The notes beneath the pieces were generated by a model that saw only the letters and a program-made list of their open reading frames with translations, was not told the DNA's origin and ran no database searches. The translations under genes and the position numbers were made by a program. A stretch of DNA of 39,673 nt. Source: Bacillota bacterium. GTDB lineage: Bacteria; Bacillota; Bacilli; Bacillales_A; Planococcaceae. Numbering within the stretch: position 1 is the stretch's first letter; every line of letters begins with the position of its first letter. Of this stretch, positions 18,940 to 26,898 are shown one piece after another. The stretch covers positions 1 to 39,673 of the forward strand of contig JAEXYZ010000034.1 of NCBI GenBank assembly GCA_023405135.1, written 5' to 3'.

Positions 18940-18981
18940 AAACACTCTTCAATAATTTTCTATTTGTCTTTACTAATATTT

Positions 18982-20025
18982 TCAATCCTTACGAATTGGA
19001 CGAATAAACATTGCGTCGCCAAAGCTAAAGAAGCGATATTTTTCTTTCACTGCTATATTATACGCATTTAATATAATTTCTCTAGAAGTTAACGCACTAA
19101 CTAGCATTACTAATGTCGATTTAGGAAGATGGAAGTTCGTAATCAGTCCATCAATCGCTTTATATTCAAAGCCTGGGTAGATAAAGATGTTTGTCCACCC
19201 TTGTTCTGCTCGAATTTCACCATCATATTTATGAGCGATTGTTTCGAGAGTTCGTGTCGACGTTGTACCAACTGCAATCACTTTCCCACCATTTGCTTTT
19301 ATACGGTTAATAGTCTGTGCCGCATCTTCTGTTACACTATAAAATTCTGAATGCATATCATGATTTTCAATTGAATCAACGCTTACTGGGCGAAATGTCC
19401 CAAGGCCAACATGAAGTGTAATAAAAACGATTTCTACACCTTTTGCTTTAATTTCCTCTAAAAGTTCAGTTGTAAAATGTAAACCTGCAGTTGGAGCAGC
19501 AGCTGAACCAATTTCTTTTGAATAAACCGTTTGGTAACGTTCACGATTATCTAATTTTTCATGAATGTATGGAGGTAATGGCATTTCTCCTAATTTATCC
19601 AAAATTTCATAAAAAATACCATCATAGCTAAATTTAAACATTCTCCCACCATGATCCAATTCATCTATACAAGTTGCTTTTAGTAACCCATCGCCGAAAG
19701 TAATTACTGTTCCAACCTTTACTCTTTTCGCTGGTTTTACAAGTGTTTCCCATTCATCATCATTGCCCTGTTTTAATAATAAAAGCTCAATATGGGCACC
19801 TGTTTCTTCTTTTACCCCAAATAATCGTGCAGGCATTACACGAGTGTCATTTAAAACGAGGCAATCCCCTTCATGCAACTCTTCTACAATATATTTAAAT
19901 AGACTATGCTCCACTTCACCTGTTTTTCGATCTACAATCATCAACCTGCTTGCAGTACGATCCTCTAGTGGTGTTTGTGCAATTAACTCTTCTGGTAAAT
20001 GGAAATCAAAATCTTCTACTTTCAT
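18982..20025 (-). CDS. queA: S-adenosylmethionine:tRNA ribosyltransferase-isomerase
   Basis: QueA transfers and rearranges the ribosyl group of SAM onto preQ1-tRNA to give epoxyqueuosine. The 347 residues match the family length, with the conserved opening FDFHLPEELIAQTPLEDR, SRLMIVDR, the APTAGLHFT motif and the C-terminal INFHLPKSTLVMLVSA. AAAGGAAG precedes the ATG. It starts 14 bases after ruvB. Confidence 0.97.
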   Translation of the reverse strand: MKVEDFDFHLPEELIAQTPLEDRTASRLMIVDRKTGEVEHSLFKYIVEELHEGDCLVLNDTRVMPARLFGVKEETGAHIELLLLKQGNDDEWETLVKPAKRVKVGTVITFGDGLLKATCIDELDHGGRMFKFSYDGIFYEILDKLGEMPLPPYIHEKLDNRERYQTVYSKEIGSAAAPTAGLHFTTELLEEIKAKGVEIVFITLHVGLGTFRPVSVDSIENHDMHSEFYSVTEDAAQTINRIKANGGKVIAVGTTSTRTLETIAHKYDGEIRAEQGWTNIFIYPGFEYKAIDGLITNFHLPKSTLVMLVSALTSREIILNAYNIAVKEKYRFFSFGDAMFIRPIRKD

Positions 20026-20039
20026 TTAAAAAACTTCCT

Positions 20040-21047
20040 TTATTTAGATTGTTCTGGATAAGTATAGCCAAAATGTTCATATGCTAATTTGGTTGCAACT
20101 CGTCCTCTTGGTGTTCGTTGTATAAAGCCAATTTGCATTAAATATGGTTCATACACATCTTCTATCGTTACTCGCTCTTCCCCAATTGATGCAGCAATTG
20201 TATCTAGCCCCACTGGACCGCCACGGAACCGTTCAATCATACTAATCATCAACTTATGATCGATATGGTCAAGTCCTAATGGGTCAACTTGTAATAATTC
20301 TAGTGCTTGTTTTGCTAAAGTATGGGAAATTGAACCGTCACCAATTACTTGCGCATAATCACGTACTCGTTTTAATAAACGATTAGCAATTCGAGGCGTC
20401 CCTCTTGAACGTCTTGCAATTTCACGAGCTGCAACTCGTTCAATTTCAACATTAAATAATTGGCTACTTCGCAATACAATTTCGATTAAAGACTCTTCAT
20501 CATAATAATCAAGTCGCAATAAAACACCAAAACGATCCCTTAACGGTGCAGATAAGGAACCAGCTCTTGTTGTTGCTCCGACTAATGTAAACGGTGGTAA
20601 ATCAAGACGAATAGATCGCGCTTCATGGCCTTTCCCTACAACGATATCTAAACAAAAATCCTCCATCGCTGGATATAACACTTCTTCGATTGCACGTGGC
20701 AGTCGATGGATTTCATCAATAAATAACACATCACCGGGTTGAAGAGAGCTAACAATCGCTGCTAAATCACCAGGACGTTCTATAGCAGGTCCACTCGTTA
20801 AACGAATATTTACATCCATTTCATTTGCAATGACAGCCGCTAAAGTTGTTTTCCCTAATCCAGGAGGACCATATAGTAAACAATGATCAAGACTTTCCTG
20901 ACGAAGTTTTGCAGCTTCAATGAATATATTCAAGTTGTCCTTTACCTTTTGTTGACCAATATATTGGGATAATCTCTGAGGTCGAAGTGAAAGCTCAAAT
21001 TGTTCGTCAAATTCATTTACTTCACTTGAAATAATTCTCTCTGACAT
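20040..21047 (-). CDS. ruvB: Holliday-junction branch-migration helicase RuvB
   Basis: RuvB is the AAA+ motor that, with RuvA, migrates Holliday junctions in recombination repair. Visible: Walker A GPPGLGKTT near residue 60, Walker B FIDEIHRL, sensor 1 GATTRAG, arginine-finger region PLRDRFG, and the C-terminal winged helix (about 260-330). GGGAGG is three bases before an ATG at 21050 and six before the adjacent ATG at 21047; the latter is chosen. It starts 16 bases after ruvA, in one transcript with queA and tgt downstream. Confidence 0.97.
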   Translation of the reverse strand: MSERIISSEVNEFDEQFELSLRPQRLSQYIGQQKVKDNLNIFIEAAKLRQESLDHCLLYGPPGLGKTTLAAVIANEMDVNIRLTSGPAIERPGDLAAIVSSLQPGDVLFIDEIHRLPRAIEEVLYPAMEDFCLDIVVGKGHEARSIRLDLPPFTLVGATTRAGSLSAPLRDRFGVLLRLDYYDEESLIEIVLRSSQLFNVEIERVAAREIARRSRGTPRIANRLLKRVRDYAQVIGDGSISHTLAKQALELLQVDPLGLDHIDHKLMISMIERFRGGPVGLDTIAASIGEERVTIEDVYEPYLMQIGFIQRTPRGRVATKLAYEHFGYTYPEQSK

Positions 21048-21063
21048 CATTATCCTCCCTTTG

Positions 21064-21684
21064 TTATTTTAAACTTAACAATAGTTGCAATGCGTGTTTC
21101 ATATAGCTATCTGTTGTCGTAAGCTCTTCGTTATCCTCTAAACTTGGTTTAATTTTCGCTAACTCTTTCTCGGAATAGCCCAGAGCTGTTAATGCAAGAA
21201 TTGCCTCTTCTAGTTCATGTTTATTTGGATTTATGCCAAACAGAGGTAACTCCTCTTCTGTACTCGGTAATATAACAGTATCTAGTAAGGAACCTAGTTT
21301 ACCTTTTAAGTCTAATATCATTTGACGTGCTGTTTTTTTACCTACTCCAGGGAATTTAACTAAAAAGGCTTCATCTTCTAATTCAATTGCTTGAATAACT
21401 TGTGTTGGATTCCCACTAGCTAGTATTGCTAACGCCCCTTTTGGACCAATACCAGAAACAAGAATTAGTTTGCGGAAAAGCTCACGTTCATCGAGTGTTC
21501 GAAATCCAAATAACATTTGGGCATCTTCTCGAACATGCATATGTACAAAAATTTGTTGATGTTCCTCTTTTAGTCTAAAGGCAAAGGGATTAGGCGAGTA
21601 AATTTGCCAACCAATTCCTTGCTGCTCTAGTACTATATATTCTGGTGTTATTCTTGTAATTTGACCAATTAAGTAATCATACAT
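21064..21684 (-). CDS. ruvA: Holliday-junction DNA-binding subunit RuvA
   Basis: RuvA binds four-way junctions and loads RuvB. The 206-residue protein has an N-terminal OB fold (about 1-62), two helix-hairpin-helix motifs (VSGIGPKGALAIL near 78 and FPGVGKKTARQMI near 113), and a flexible link to a C-terminal RuvB-binding domain (about 155-205). The start is ATG 21684 with GAGGG upstream. In B. subtilis bofC precedes ruvA; no bofC is seen here. Confidence 0.97.
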   Translation of the reverse strand: MYDYLIGQITRITPEYIVLEQQGIGWQIYSPNPFAFRLKEEHQQIFVHMHVREDAQMLFGFRTLDERELFRKLILVSGIGPKGALAILASGNPTQVIQAIELEDEAFLVKFPGVGKKTARQMILDLKGKLGSLLDTVILPSTEEELPLFGINPNKHELEEAILALTALGYSEKELAKIKPSLEDNEELTTTDSYMKHALQLLLSLK

Positions 21685-21712
21685 CAAAAATCCCTCACAT
21701 TCACTGTTAAAG

Positions 21713-21721
21713 ATTATAGCA
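21713..21721 (-). promoter_or_regulatory. Extended -10 promoter of ruvAB
   Basis: On the minus strand TGCTATAAT is a full extended -10 element about 30 bases before the ruvA ATG. No good -35 is seen, which an extended -10 can tolerate. A GTTCG/CGAAC pair (21726-21730, 21740-21744) lies just upstream but in the wrong arrangement for a LexA box. Confidence 0.5.
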
Positions 21722-21753
21722 CACTGTTCGCTTTAACCCCGAACAAAAATATC

Positions 21754-21798
21754 TAAAAAAACATAGTCGTCCATTAACTATCAATTTAAATGGACTAT
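21754..21798. terminator. Terminator-like hairpin upstream of ruvA
   Basis: ATAGTC...CATT (21763-21775, three-base bulge) pairs with AATGGACTAT (21789-21798). The minus strand continues with TTTTTTT and the plus strand with CTCTTTTT. It insulates ruvA from upstream minus-strand transcription, although the nearest upstream gene already has its own terminator. Confidence 0.55.
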
Positions 21799-21837
21799 CT
21801 CTTTTTCCCTTTCCAGATAAGATAAAATAAATTCAGA

Positions 21838-22039
21838 AGACGCAGCCTACCACTGTTCTAGTTGCGGCAGCTAGCTCCTCGACAACTGGAAGAGCCGCCT
21901 CCATTTTTCTTGGTAAGCTGCGAGTTATATAAGAAGATTTAGAAGCATGTCCTAACTGTGAGCGGGCCTTACACAAAGCGCATAAACAGTCGTAGAAACA
22001 CAATGTGATTCTGCGGCTTGTATGTTAAAGCCCGCTCAC
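21838..22039. other. Gene-free structured region: two long imperfect hairpins
   Basis: No convincing reading frame is seen between ruvA and the kinase-like gene. Instead there are two adjacent inverted structures, richer in G+C than their surroundings. The first spans about 21840-21932 (CGCAGCCTACC with GGTAAGCTGCG, and inside it TTCTAGTTG with CAACTGGAA). The second spans 21958-22039 (GTGAGCGGGC with GCCCGCTCAC, and inside it CACAAAGCGCA with TGCGGCTTGTA). The first resembles degenerate intergenic repeats common in Bacillaceae (CTAGCTCC/CTCG-type). They could be decayed repeat elements or a non-coding RNA ending at the hairpin near 21760. Confidence 0.5.
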
Positions 22040-22085
22040 CTACCCTAAACTATATTTAAATCCTCATAAGAACTTCCTTTATTCA

Positions 22086-22116
22086 CAAAAGAAAGACCGT
22101 CCTTTTTAGACGGCCG
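22086..22116 (-). terminator. Terminator of the safA operon
   Basis: GGCCGTC and GACGGTC pair on the minus strand around an A-rich loop (22096-22115 region), followed by TTTCTTTT. It lies about 60 bases after the kinase-like gene. Confidence 0.75.
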
Positions 22117-22174
22117 TTAAATAAATGTTTTATTTAATTGATTCCTATTAATTTTAACATAAATTAGCTTTCTA

Positions 22175-23029
22175 TTACTCTTTCTTTTGTAATTTTTCAG
22201 TTTCGTTAATTAAATCAGGCCAATGCCTTAACGCTTTTTCCGTAAATGGCATTAAATAGTCTAAAAAAGCTTCTTTATCGTAATCTCCAAGTTGTAGAAC
22301 ATAAAGCCATTCACGCAATAGTTCATTTGGATATTGAAGATAGAATATTTTTTCTAAGCAAAGCTCATATAAAAATGGATGTTCTTTTAATAAGCCCTTT
22401 AAATTATAATCAATCGTCGGCAAGGCACGATGCATCCATAAAATCATTTCTTCAGCAGAATCTCCTACTACAGCTAAATCAAAATCAATTAACTTCATCA
22501 TTTTATCTTCACACACTAAAAAGTTATGATGTACAACATCACCATGAAGTAAAGTTAATTTGCCTGAAACTTTCTGTTTGTGTCTTTTCATTTGTTTCAA
22601 TACTTTACTTGCATAAATTGCAATATCATAATATCCATGCTGTAAATACGGACGTAATTCCGCTTCGTTTAATAAAAACTTTTCAAGACGGGCGTTCCAT
22701 TTATGGAATAAGTTTTGTCTCGGTATAACATGATAACTTTTCCAGTCAATTTTGTCTCCTGTCTCATGTAACGATTTTAAAATTTTTAAAGCTTGCTTGC
22801 GATGATCACCACTTGCGAAGTCTGCACTCATGCTGTTTGGTTGCCAAAGCTGAACAAGTAAATTCGGTTCCTTACTTTTTTTCAAAGGAATAACATATGG
22901 AAACTCAATTGCTTCTAACTGTTGGTGTATTAACTTTACTTTTTCTGCAACAGAAGGATTTTCATATTTTTTTATAAATAAAGTACCTTTTGAAGTCTCA
23001 TGCTTCCATATATTGTTTTTTATTTGCAT
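22175..23029 (-). CDS. Phosphotransferase-fold protein coupled to safA, probable spore-coat-associated kinase homologue
   Basis: The 284-residue soluble protein has the aminoglycoside-phosphotransferase/CotS-like kinase core: HGDVVHHN (His162-Gly-Asp164, Asn169), the catalytic loop, and IDFD (181-184), the metal-binding Asp. The N-terminal lobe is short. Its ATG is one base after the safA stop (TAA-A-ATG), with only weak SD (GGAAA), so translation is probably coupled to SafA. Kinase-fold coat proteins such as CotS, YsxE and YutH are known in Bacillus; this gene's pairing with safA mirrors the spoVID-ysxE pair. The substrate is unknown, and a choline or sugar kinase cannot be excluded. Confidence 0.8.
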   Translation of the reverse strand: MQIKNNIWKHETSKGTLFIKKYENPSVAEKVKLIHQQLEAIEFPYVIPLKKSKEPNLLVQLWQPNSMSADFASGDHRKQALKILKSLHETGDKIDWKSYHVIPRQNLFHKWNARLEKFLLNEAELRPYLQHGYYDIAIYASKVLKQMKRHKQKVSGKLTLLHGDVVHHNFLVCEDKMMKLIDFDLAVVGDSAEEMILWMHRALPTIDYNLKGLLKEHPFLYELCLEKIFYLQYPNELLREWLYVLQLGDYDKEAFLDYLMPFTEKALRHWPDLINETEKLQKKE

Positions 23030-23030
23030 T

Positions 23031-24203
23031 TTAATATTTCCAAGGTGTGTAATGTGATGAATAAGGATTCATGTATGGTTTATGACAATTTGGATATATC
23101 ATTTGTTGTTGTGGCATTATGTTGTAAGGCATTACTTGTTGCATATCATAAGGACCATAATAAGCATGAGATGGATGAATACCAAAATCGTACATATCTT
23201 GATAATCAGTTACACCAGCTATATTTGTTTCGTTCCCAAAGTCTTTATCTTTTGAACAGTCTCCACTATTATCTGGCATTACAAATTTAGATAAATCTTC
23301 AGTTTTCTCAGGACTAATATTTGTAGAGTCTACTAACCAGTCAGGTAATCCTTCATCATCTTGAAAATTAGTATCCATTACAGGCGAAACATCATAATTC
23401 GGTTCAAAATTCTGCATATTATAAGGCATAATTTGTTGTGGAGCATAGTTTCCTTGGCATCCACAATCATAATTTATTAGCTGAGGTTCAAAGCAACCAC
23501 ATGGGAATGGTTGTTGAAAAAATGGTTGTTCATTACATCCACATGGTGATGGTTGATGATGAAAATGTTGTTCTTTGCATCCACATGGTGATGGATGGTG
23601 ATACTGCGGTTGTGGGTGTGGAATAAATGGTACGTACACAATGTGTGGCTGTGGAACTGGAACATATTCAATTTCTTTTTCTACATCTTTTTCCACTACT
23701 TGCTGTACCTGTTGTACTTGTGTTTGTGACATTGGTTGTTGTGGTAACTCTATAAATATTGGCTGTGGCATCGGTTGTGGCATTGGCATCGGCATTGGTT
23801 GTGGTTGTTGGAAATGCATTTGTGGTGCAAAATCAAAATGTAATTGAGGTGGAACCGGTGCTGGCATTGGTGGTTGAATTGGTGCGGGTATTGGTGCTGT
23901 TTCTACGACTTTAGGTACTTCTTTTACTGGTTGAGTCATTTTTTCTTTTGTCATAATTTCTTTAGGAGCTGTTTCTACAGCTTTCGGAACAATAGGTGCA
24001 GTTTGTTGTTCTTTTGTCATTTTTGCCTTTGTTCCTGCTCCAGCTTCCGTTGATGTTTCAGGTAAAACAATTTCCATTCCAGGAACAATATAATCCGGAT
24101 TTGCTAAATGAGCGTTTAAACGTTTTAATTCTTCTAAACCTATCCCATACTGTTTCGCTATTCTCCATAGCGTATCACCTTTTTGAACAATATGAATTCG
24201 CAC
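23031..24203 (-). CDS. safA: Spore coat assembly protein SafA
   Basis: SafA is a morphogenetic protein at the cortex-coat interface of spores. An N-terminal LysM domain (about residues 3-46: VQKGDTLWRIAKQYG, DYIVPGMEIVLP) binds peptidoglycan; the remaining 340 residues are low-complexity, rich in Pro, Gln, Met, His and Tyr. Residues about 205-255 hold three tandem CGC repeats and a fourth DCGC. The start is GTG 24203, giving MRIHIVQKGD, which mirrors B. subtilis MKIHIVQKGD; AGGAGG is six bases before that GTG but abuts the ATG at 24209. It is divergent from niaR. Confidence 0.9.
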   Translation of the reverse strand: MRIHIVQKGDTLWRIAKQYGIGLEELKRLNAHLANPDYIVPGMEIVLPETSTEAGAGTKAKMTKEQQTAPIVPKAVETAPKEIMTKEKMTQPVKEVPKVVETAPIPAPIQPPMPAPVPPQLHFDFAPQMHFQQPQPMPMPMPQPMPQPIFIELPQQPMSQTQVQQVQQVVEKDVEKEIEYVPVPQPHIVYVPFIPHPQPQYHHPSPCGCKEQHFHHQPSPCGCNEQPFFQQPFPCGCFEPQLINYDCGCQGNYAPQQIMPYNMQNFEPNYDVSPVMDTNFQDDEGLPDWLVDSTNISPEKTEDLSKFVMPDNSGDCSKDKDFGNETNIAGVTDYQDMYDFGIHPSHAYYGPYDMQQVMPYNIMPQQQMIYPNCHKPYMNPYSSHYTPWKY

Positions 24204-24349
24204 AAACATCCTCCTTTTCTCGTTTTATAATATGTGACTCGAATGAAAAGGACACAAAAAAATACAACGTTTTGTTTAGTTCCTCGTGATAAACTATGAA
24301 TGTTGGCGTATTGTATATACATGAAATTTCTCAAGAATGAGGTGTCAAA

Positions 24350-24880
24350 ATGAAAAAGATGTTAGGAGAAGAGCGACGACAAGAGCTTTTAACATTATTA
24401 AAAAACTCAAATGGTCCGATAACAGGAACCGATTTAGCAAAGCATGCAAATGTCTCTAGACAAGTTATTGTAAATGATATGAATCTATTAAAGGCTAAAA
24501 ACGAACCCATTATGGCAACTAGTCAGGGCTACTTATATTTGAAAATGGACGATAATGTCGAAACAATCGAACGAAAAATTGTTTGTTTACATAGTGCAGA
24601 GCAGGCTGAGGACGAGATGCTAACAATTGTTGATTGCGGTGTAACGATTAAAAATGTTATTGTGGAACATCCAGTTTATGGGGAAATTACTGCATCAATG
24701 ATGTTGTCAAATAGAATGGACGTAAATAATTTTCTTAAACGAGTCAACGAAACAAATGCAAACTATTTGTCTAATTTAACTAACGGTACACATTTACATG
24801 TTATATCTGCCGCTTCTAATGAACAACTTGACCGTTGTGAACAAATGTTGCGGGAAAAAGGTTATTTGATAGAAGGCTGA
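24350..24880 (+). CDS. niaR: Niacin-responsive transcriptional repressor NiaR
   Basis: NiaR (YrxA/NadR in B. subtilis) represses NAD synthesis or niacin uptake genes when nicotinic acid is available. The 176-residue protein has an N-terminal winged helix-turn-helix (about 7-62, GTDLAKHANVSRQVIVNDM) and a C-terminal 3H domain (about 75-172). Candidate metal ligands His81, Glu89, His148 and His150 are spaced as in the Thermotoga homologue. GAGGTG precedes the ATG. It faces safA head to head. The nad genes that accompany it in B. subtilis are absent here. Confidence 0.92.
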   Translation: MKKMLGEERRQELLTLLKNSNGPITGTDLAKHANVSRQVIVNDMNLLKAKNEPIMATSQGYLYLKMDDNVETIERKIVCLHSAEQAEDEMLTIVDCGVTIKNVIVEHPVYGEITASMMLSNRMDVNNFLKRVNETNANYLSNLTNGTHLHVISAASNEQLDRCEQMLREKGYLIEG

Positions 24881-24899
24881 CATTGTAAAATAAAAAAAT

Positions 24900-24957
24900 A
24901 CTCCCCATTAGATCAGCAGATTTTATTAAATCAGTCTACCTAATGGGGAGTTTTTTT
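24900..24957. terminator. Bidirectional terminator between niaR and the DCC protein
   Basis: ACTCCCCATTAG (24900-24911) pairs perfectly with CTAATGGGGAGT (24940-24951); a second stem inside the loop pairs around AATC/GATT. Seven T follow on the plus strand and TATTTTTTT on the minus strand. The stop codon of the minus-strand gene lies in the T-run. Confidence 0.92.
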
Positions 24958-25342
24958 ACAAAAACCGGTCTAAATCTTCTTTTTTAGGAATCATGCAAGT
25001 GTCTTTTTTTCCAAGTAAATGTCTTCTCTTTGCAATAAAGTTATAAACGCTATCACGAATCGGTTTTGGAACGATGTTAAAAATGTAAAACATCTTCCAT
25101 AGTCCATCAAGTTTTTTGCTAATACGTAGTGCTGCTGTTGATTTTGTATAATACTTATTTCCTTCAATTAAAATGACACTTTCCATATTATTTGGAATAC
25201 CATATTTTTTTATTAAATTTTGACCACTTTCACTTTGAATAGATGCAAATTTAAACCATTTATTGTGATCCCTTTTTACAATAAATTGAACACTTCGATC
25301 GCAAAAATTACATTCCCCATCAAATAATATAATATGATTCAA
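24956..25342 (-). CDS. DCC-family thiol-disulfide oxidoreductase-like protein (DUF393)
   Basis: The 128-residue protein opens with ILFDGECNFCDRSVQF, the DxxCxxC motif that names the DCC family, a thioredoxin-like fold with presumed redox activity of unknown substrate. Two starts are possible: GTG 25363, overlapping the pheA stop without SD, or TTG 25342 with GAGGG seven bases upstream; the latter is chosen. It overlaps or nearly overlaps pheA and is probably co-transcribed with it. Confidence 0.85.
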   Translation of the reverse strand: MNHIILFDGECNFCDRSVQFIVKRDHNKWFKFASIQSESGQNLIKKYGIPNNMESVILIEGNKYYTKSTAALRISKKLDGLWKMFYIFNIVPKPIRDSVYNFIAKRRHLLGKKDTCMIPKKEDLDRFL

Positions 25343-25359
25343 TGCGCATCCCTCATTCC

Positions 25360-26232
25360 TCACTCAGGAGTTAAATATGTATAATATGTTCCAAGGGATT
25401 TTACTGTGCAGCCTAATGCTGTTAGCTCTTCAAGAGCCCCTTTCATCATTGGCTCATTTTCGTCAGCTACGATATCAATGATAAAGAAATAATGTCCTAA
25501 TCCTGTTTTTAAAGGTCTAGATTCAATTTTACTTAAGTTTAATTTACGCCAAGCAAAGACAGATAAAACTTGATGCAAAGTTCCTGATTCATCTGTTGGC
25601 AGAGTTAGCATGATAGTTGTTTTTGAATCTTCCTGTGTATTTTTAATTGATATACGTTCATTTTCTTTTGATAAAACAAAAAATCGAGTATGGTTAAAAT
25701 GAAAATCATGTATATTATGCTCTACTATTTCTAACCCGTATTTTTCTGCTGAAGACGAATTTCCAATCGCAGCAATACAACGCTCAGGATGATCTGCTAC
25801 AAGCTTTGCAGCCGCTGCTGTTGAGGAATATTGGTGTAAAGGTACGCCACTAAAACGATAAAATAAATATTTATGACATTGTGCTAAAGCATGAGGATGT
25901 GAATAAACCCCTTCAATATTTTGCCAATTGTTTCGTTGAGCTTTATTTACCATTAAATGCTGTTGGATTTTCGATAATACTTCAGCTATTACAAATAAAT
26001 TTGCTTCATGATATAAATAATCTACTGTAAGTGGTACTGATCCTTCTAAGGCGTTTTCAACAGGCACAACTGCATAGTCTACTGCCCCTTTTTCTACTGC
26101 TTCAATACATTCTGGAATAGTTGTATATGGCATGAGCCATTCATTTGGAAATAGTCCTTTTGTTGCTAAATATGTAAAGGAAGCTTCGGGTCCTAAATAA
26201 GCAATCCGTTTCTCCCATGTTTCATTATTCAC
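25360..26232 (-). CDS. pheA: Prephenate dehydratase
   Basis: PheA converts prephenate to phenylpyruvate in phenylalanine synthesis. The 290-residue monofunctional form has the catalytic domain (about 8-190, opening RIAYLGPEASFTYLA, with the conserved NHTRFFVL) and a C-terminal ACT domain (about 205-285, ESRPLKTGLGHYFF), which binds phenylalanine for feedback inhibition. The start is GTG 26232 with GGGGG eight bases upstream. A terminator separates it from pheB, so it has its own promoter or depends on read-through. Confidence 0.96.
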   Translation of the reverse strand: MNNETWEKRIAYLGPEASFTYLATKGLFPNEWLMPYTTIPECIEAVEKGAVDYAVVPVENALEGSVPLTVDYLYHEANLFVIAEVLSKIQQHLMVNKAQRNNWQNIEGVYSHPHALAQCHKYLFYRFSGVPLHQYSSTAAAAKLVADHPERCIAAIGNSSSAEKYGLEIVEHNIHDFHFNHTRFFVLSKENERISIKNTQEDSKTTIMLTLPTDESGTLHQVLSVFAWRKLNLSKIESRPLKTGLGHYFFIIDIVADENEPMMKGALEELTALGCTVKSLGTYYTYLTPE

Positions 26233-26289
26233 TACATATGCCCCCTAAAAATTTTCAAACAAATTTAATATTTCAATCATTTATATTCG

Positions 26290-26323
26290 AAAAAGAGAGA
26301 GCAATAATTTTACTTGCTCTCTT
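26290..26323 (-). terminator. Terminator after pheB
   Basis: AGAGAGCAA (26296-26304) pairs with TTGCTCTCT (26314-26322), with the minus strand continuing CTTTTTCG. It lies between pheB and pheA. Confidence 0.8.
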
Positions 26324-26405
26324 TTCAAGTATATGATCTTTAAAATTGGCTAAAATGTCCATATTTCTTCGTCATACAATGTAGACAAACTACTTAGTTT
26401 TTTCT

Positions 26406-26861
26406 CTATAATGCGCCGGAACTAATAACTTCTGCTGACTCTACAAATTCTAGTTTCTTTAATTGTTGTAACAATTCATCTAACTCAATTTCCATACTTG
26501 TTACATCTAATGATAGCGTGACATTAGCACGCCCTTGGATTGGAATGGTTTGATGAATTGTTAACACATTACAATGAGCTACAGTTATGATTTCTAAAAG
26601 CTTTGCTAAAGTACCTTTTTCATCCTGTAATTGTATAAAAATCGTTAAAATTCGTTCTCTGACAATGGAGTGAAAAGGAAAAACGGCATCACGATATTTA
26701 TAAAATGCGCTTCGTGACAGATCCACTTCCTTTACTGCATCCCATATTGAAGATACAGCACCACTTTGCAAAAGATGTTTTGCTTCTAATGTTTTTTGCA
26801 TCGCATCTGTTAATACGTCTTCACGTACTAAATAGTACCGTTGATTCGCAACGTTTTTCAT
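26406..26861 (-). CDS. pheB: ACT domain protein PheB (UPF0735 family)
   Basis: The 151-residue protein has an N-terminal helical, DNA-binding-like part (about 10-60, with VDLSRSAFYKYRD resembling a helix-turn-helix) and a C-terminal ACT domain (about 70-145). It sits between obg and pheA as in B. subtilis. Its role in phenylalanine metabolism is inferred from that context. The frame opens earlier at 26921, but GGGGGGAG precedes ATG 26861 (MKNVANQRYY), the usual family start. Confidence 0.9.
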   Translation of the reverse strand: MKNVANQRYYLVREDVLTDAMQKTLEAKHLLQSGAVSSIWDAVKEVDLSRSAFYKYRDAVFPFHSIVRERILTIFIQLQDEKGTLAKLLEIITVAHCNVLTIHQTIPIQGRANVTLSLDVTSMEIELDELLQQLKKLEFVESAEVISSGAL

Positions 26862-26898
26862 ACTCTCCCCCCGAAAATCAGCAATCAGTTGACAAATA

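Noticed and set aside
18842..18981. preQ1 riboswitch in the queA-tgt spacer
   Set aside because: The hairpin lacks the small H-type pseudoknot layout and A-rich tail of preQ1-I riboswitches, and the spacer is inside an operon.
21726..21744. LexA (SOS) box upstream of ruvA
   Set aside because: GTTCG and CGAAC are present but in everted order with a 10-base gap or so; the Bacillus LexA box is CGAAC-N4-GTTCG.
23438..24289. Several overlapping frames opposite safA
   Set aside because: They are by-products of the repetitive, low-complexity safA sequence; their Cys/Gly/Trp-rich or His-rich products look unlike real proteins and lack SD sites.
24210..24349. NiaR operator in the safA-niaR intergenic region
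   Set aside because: GACAC/GTGTC fragments are present but do not form one compact palindrome, so no operator is claimed.
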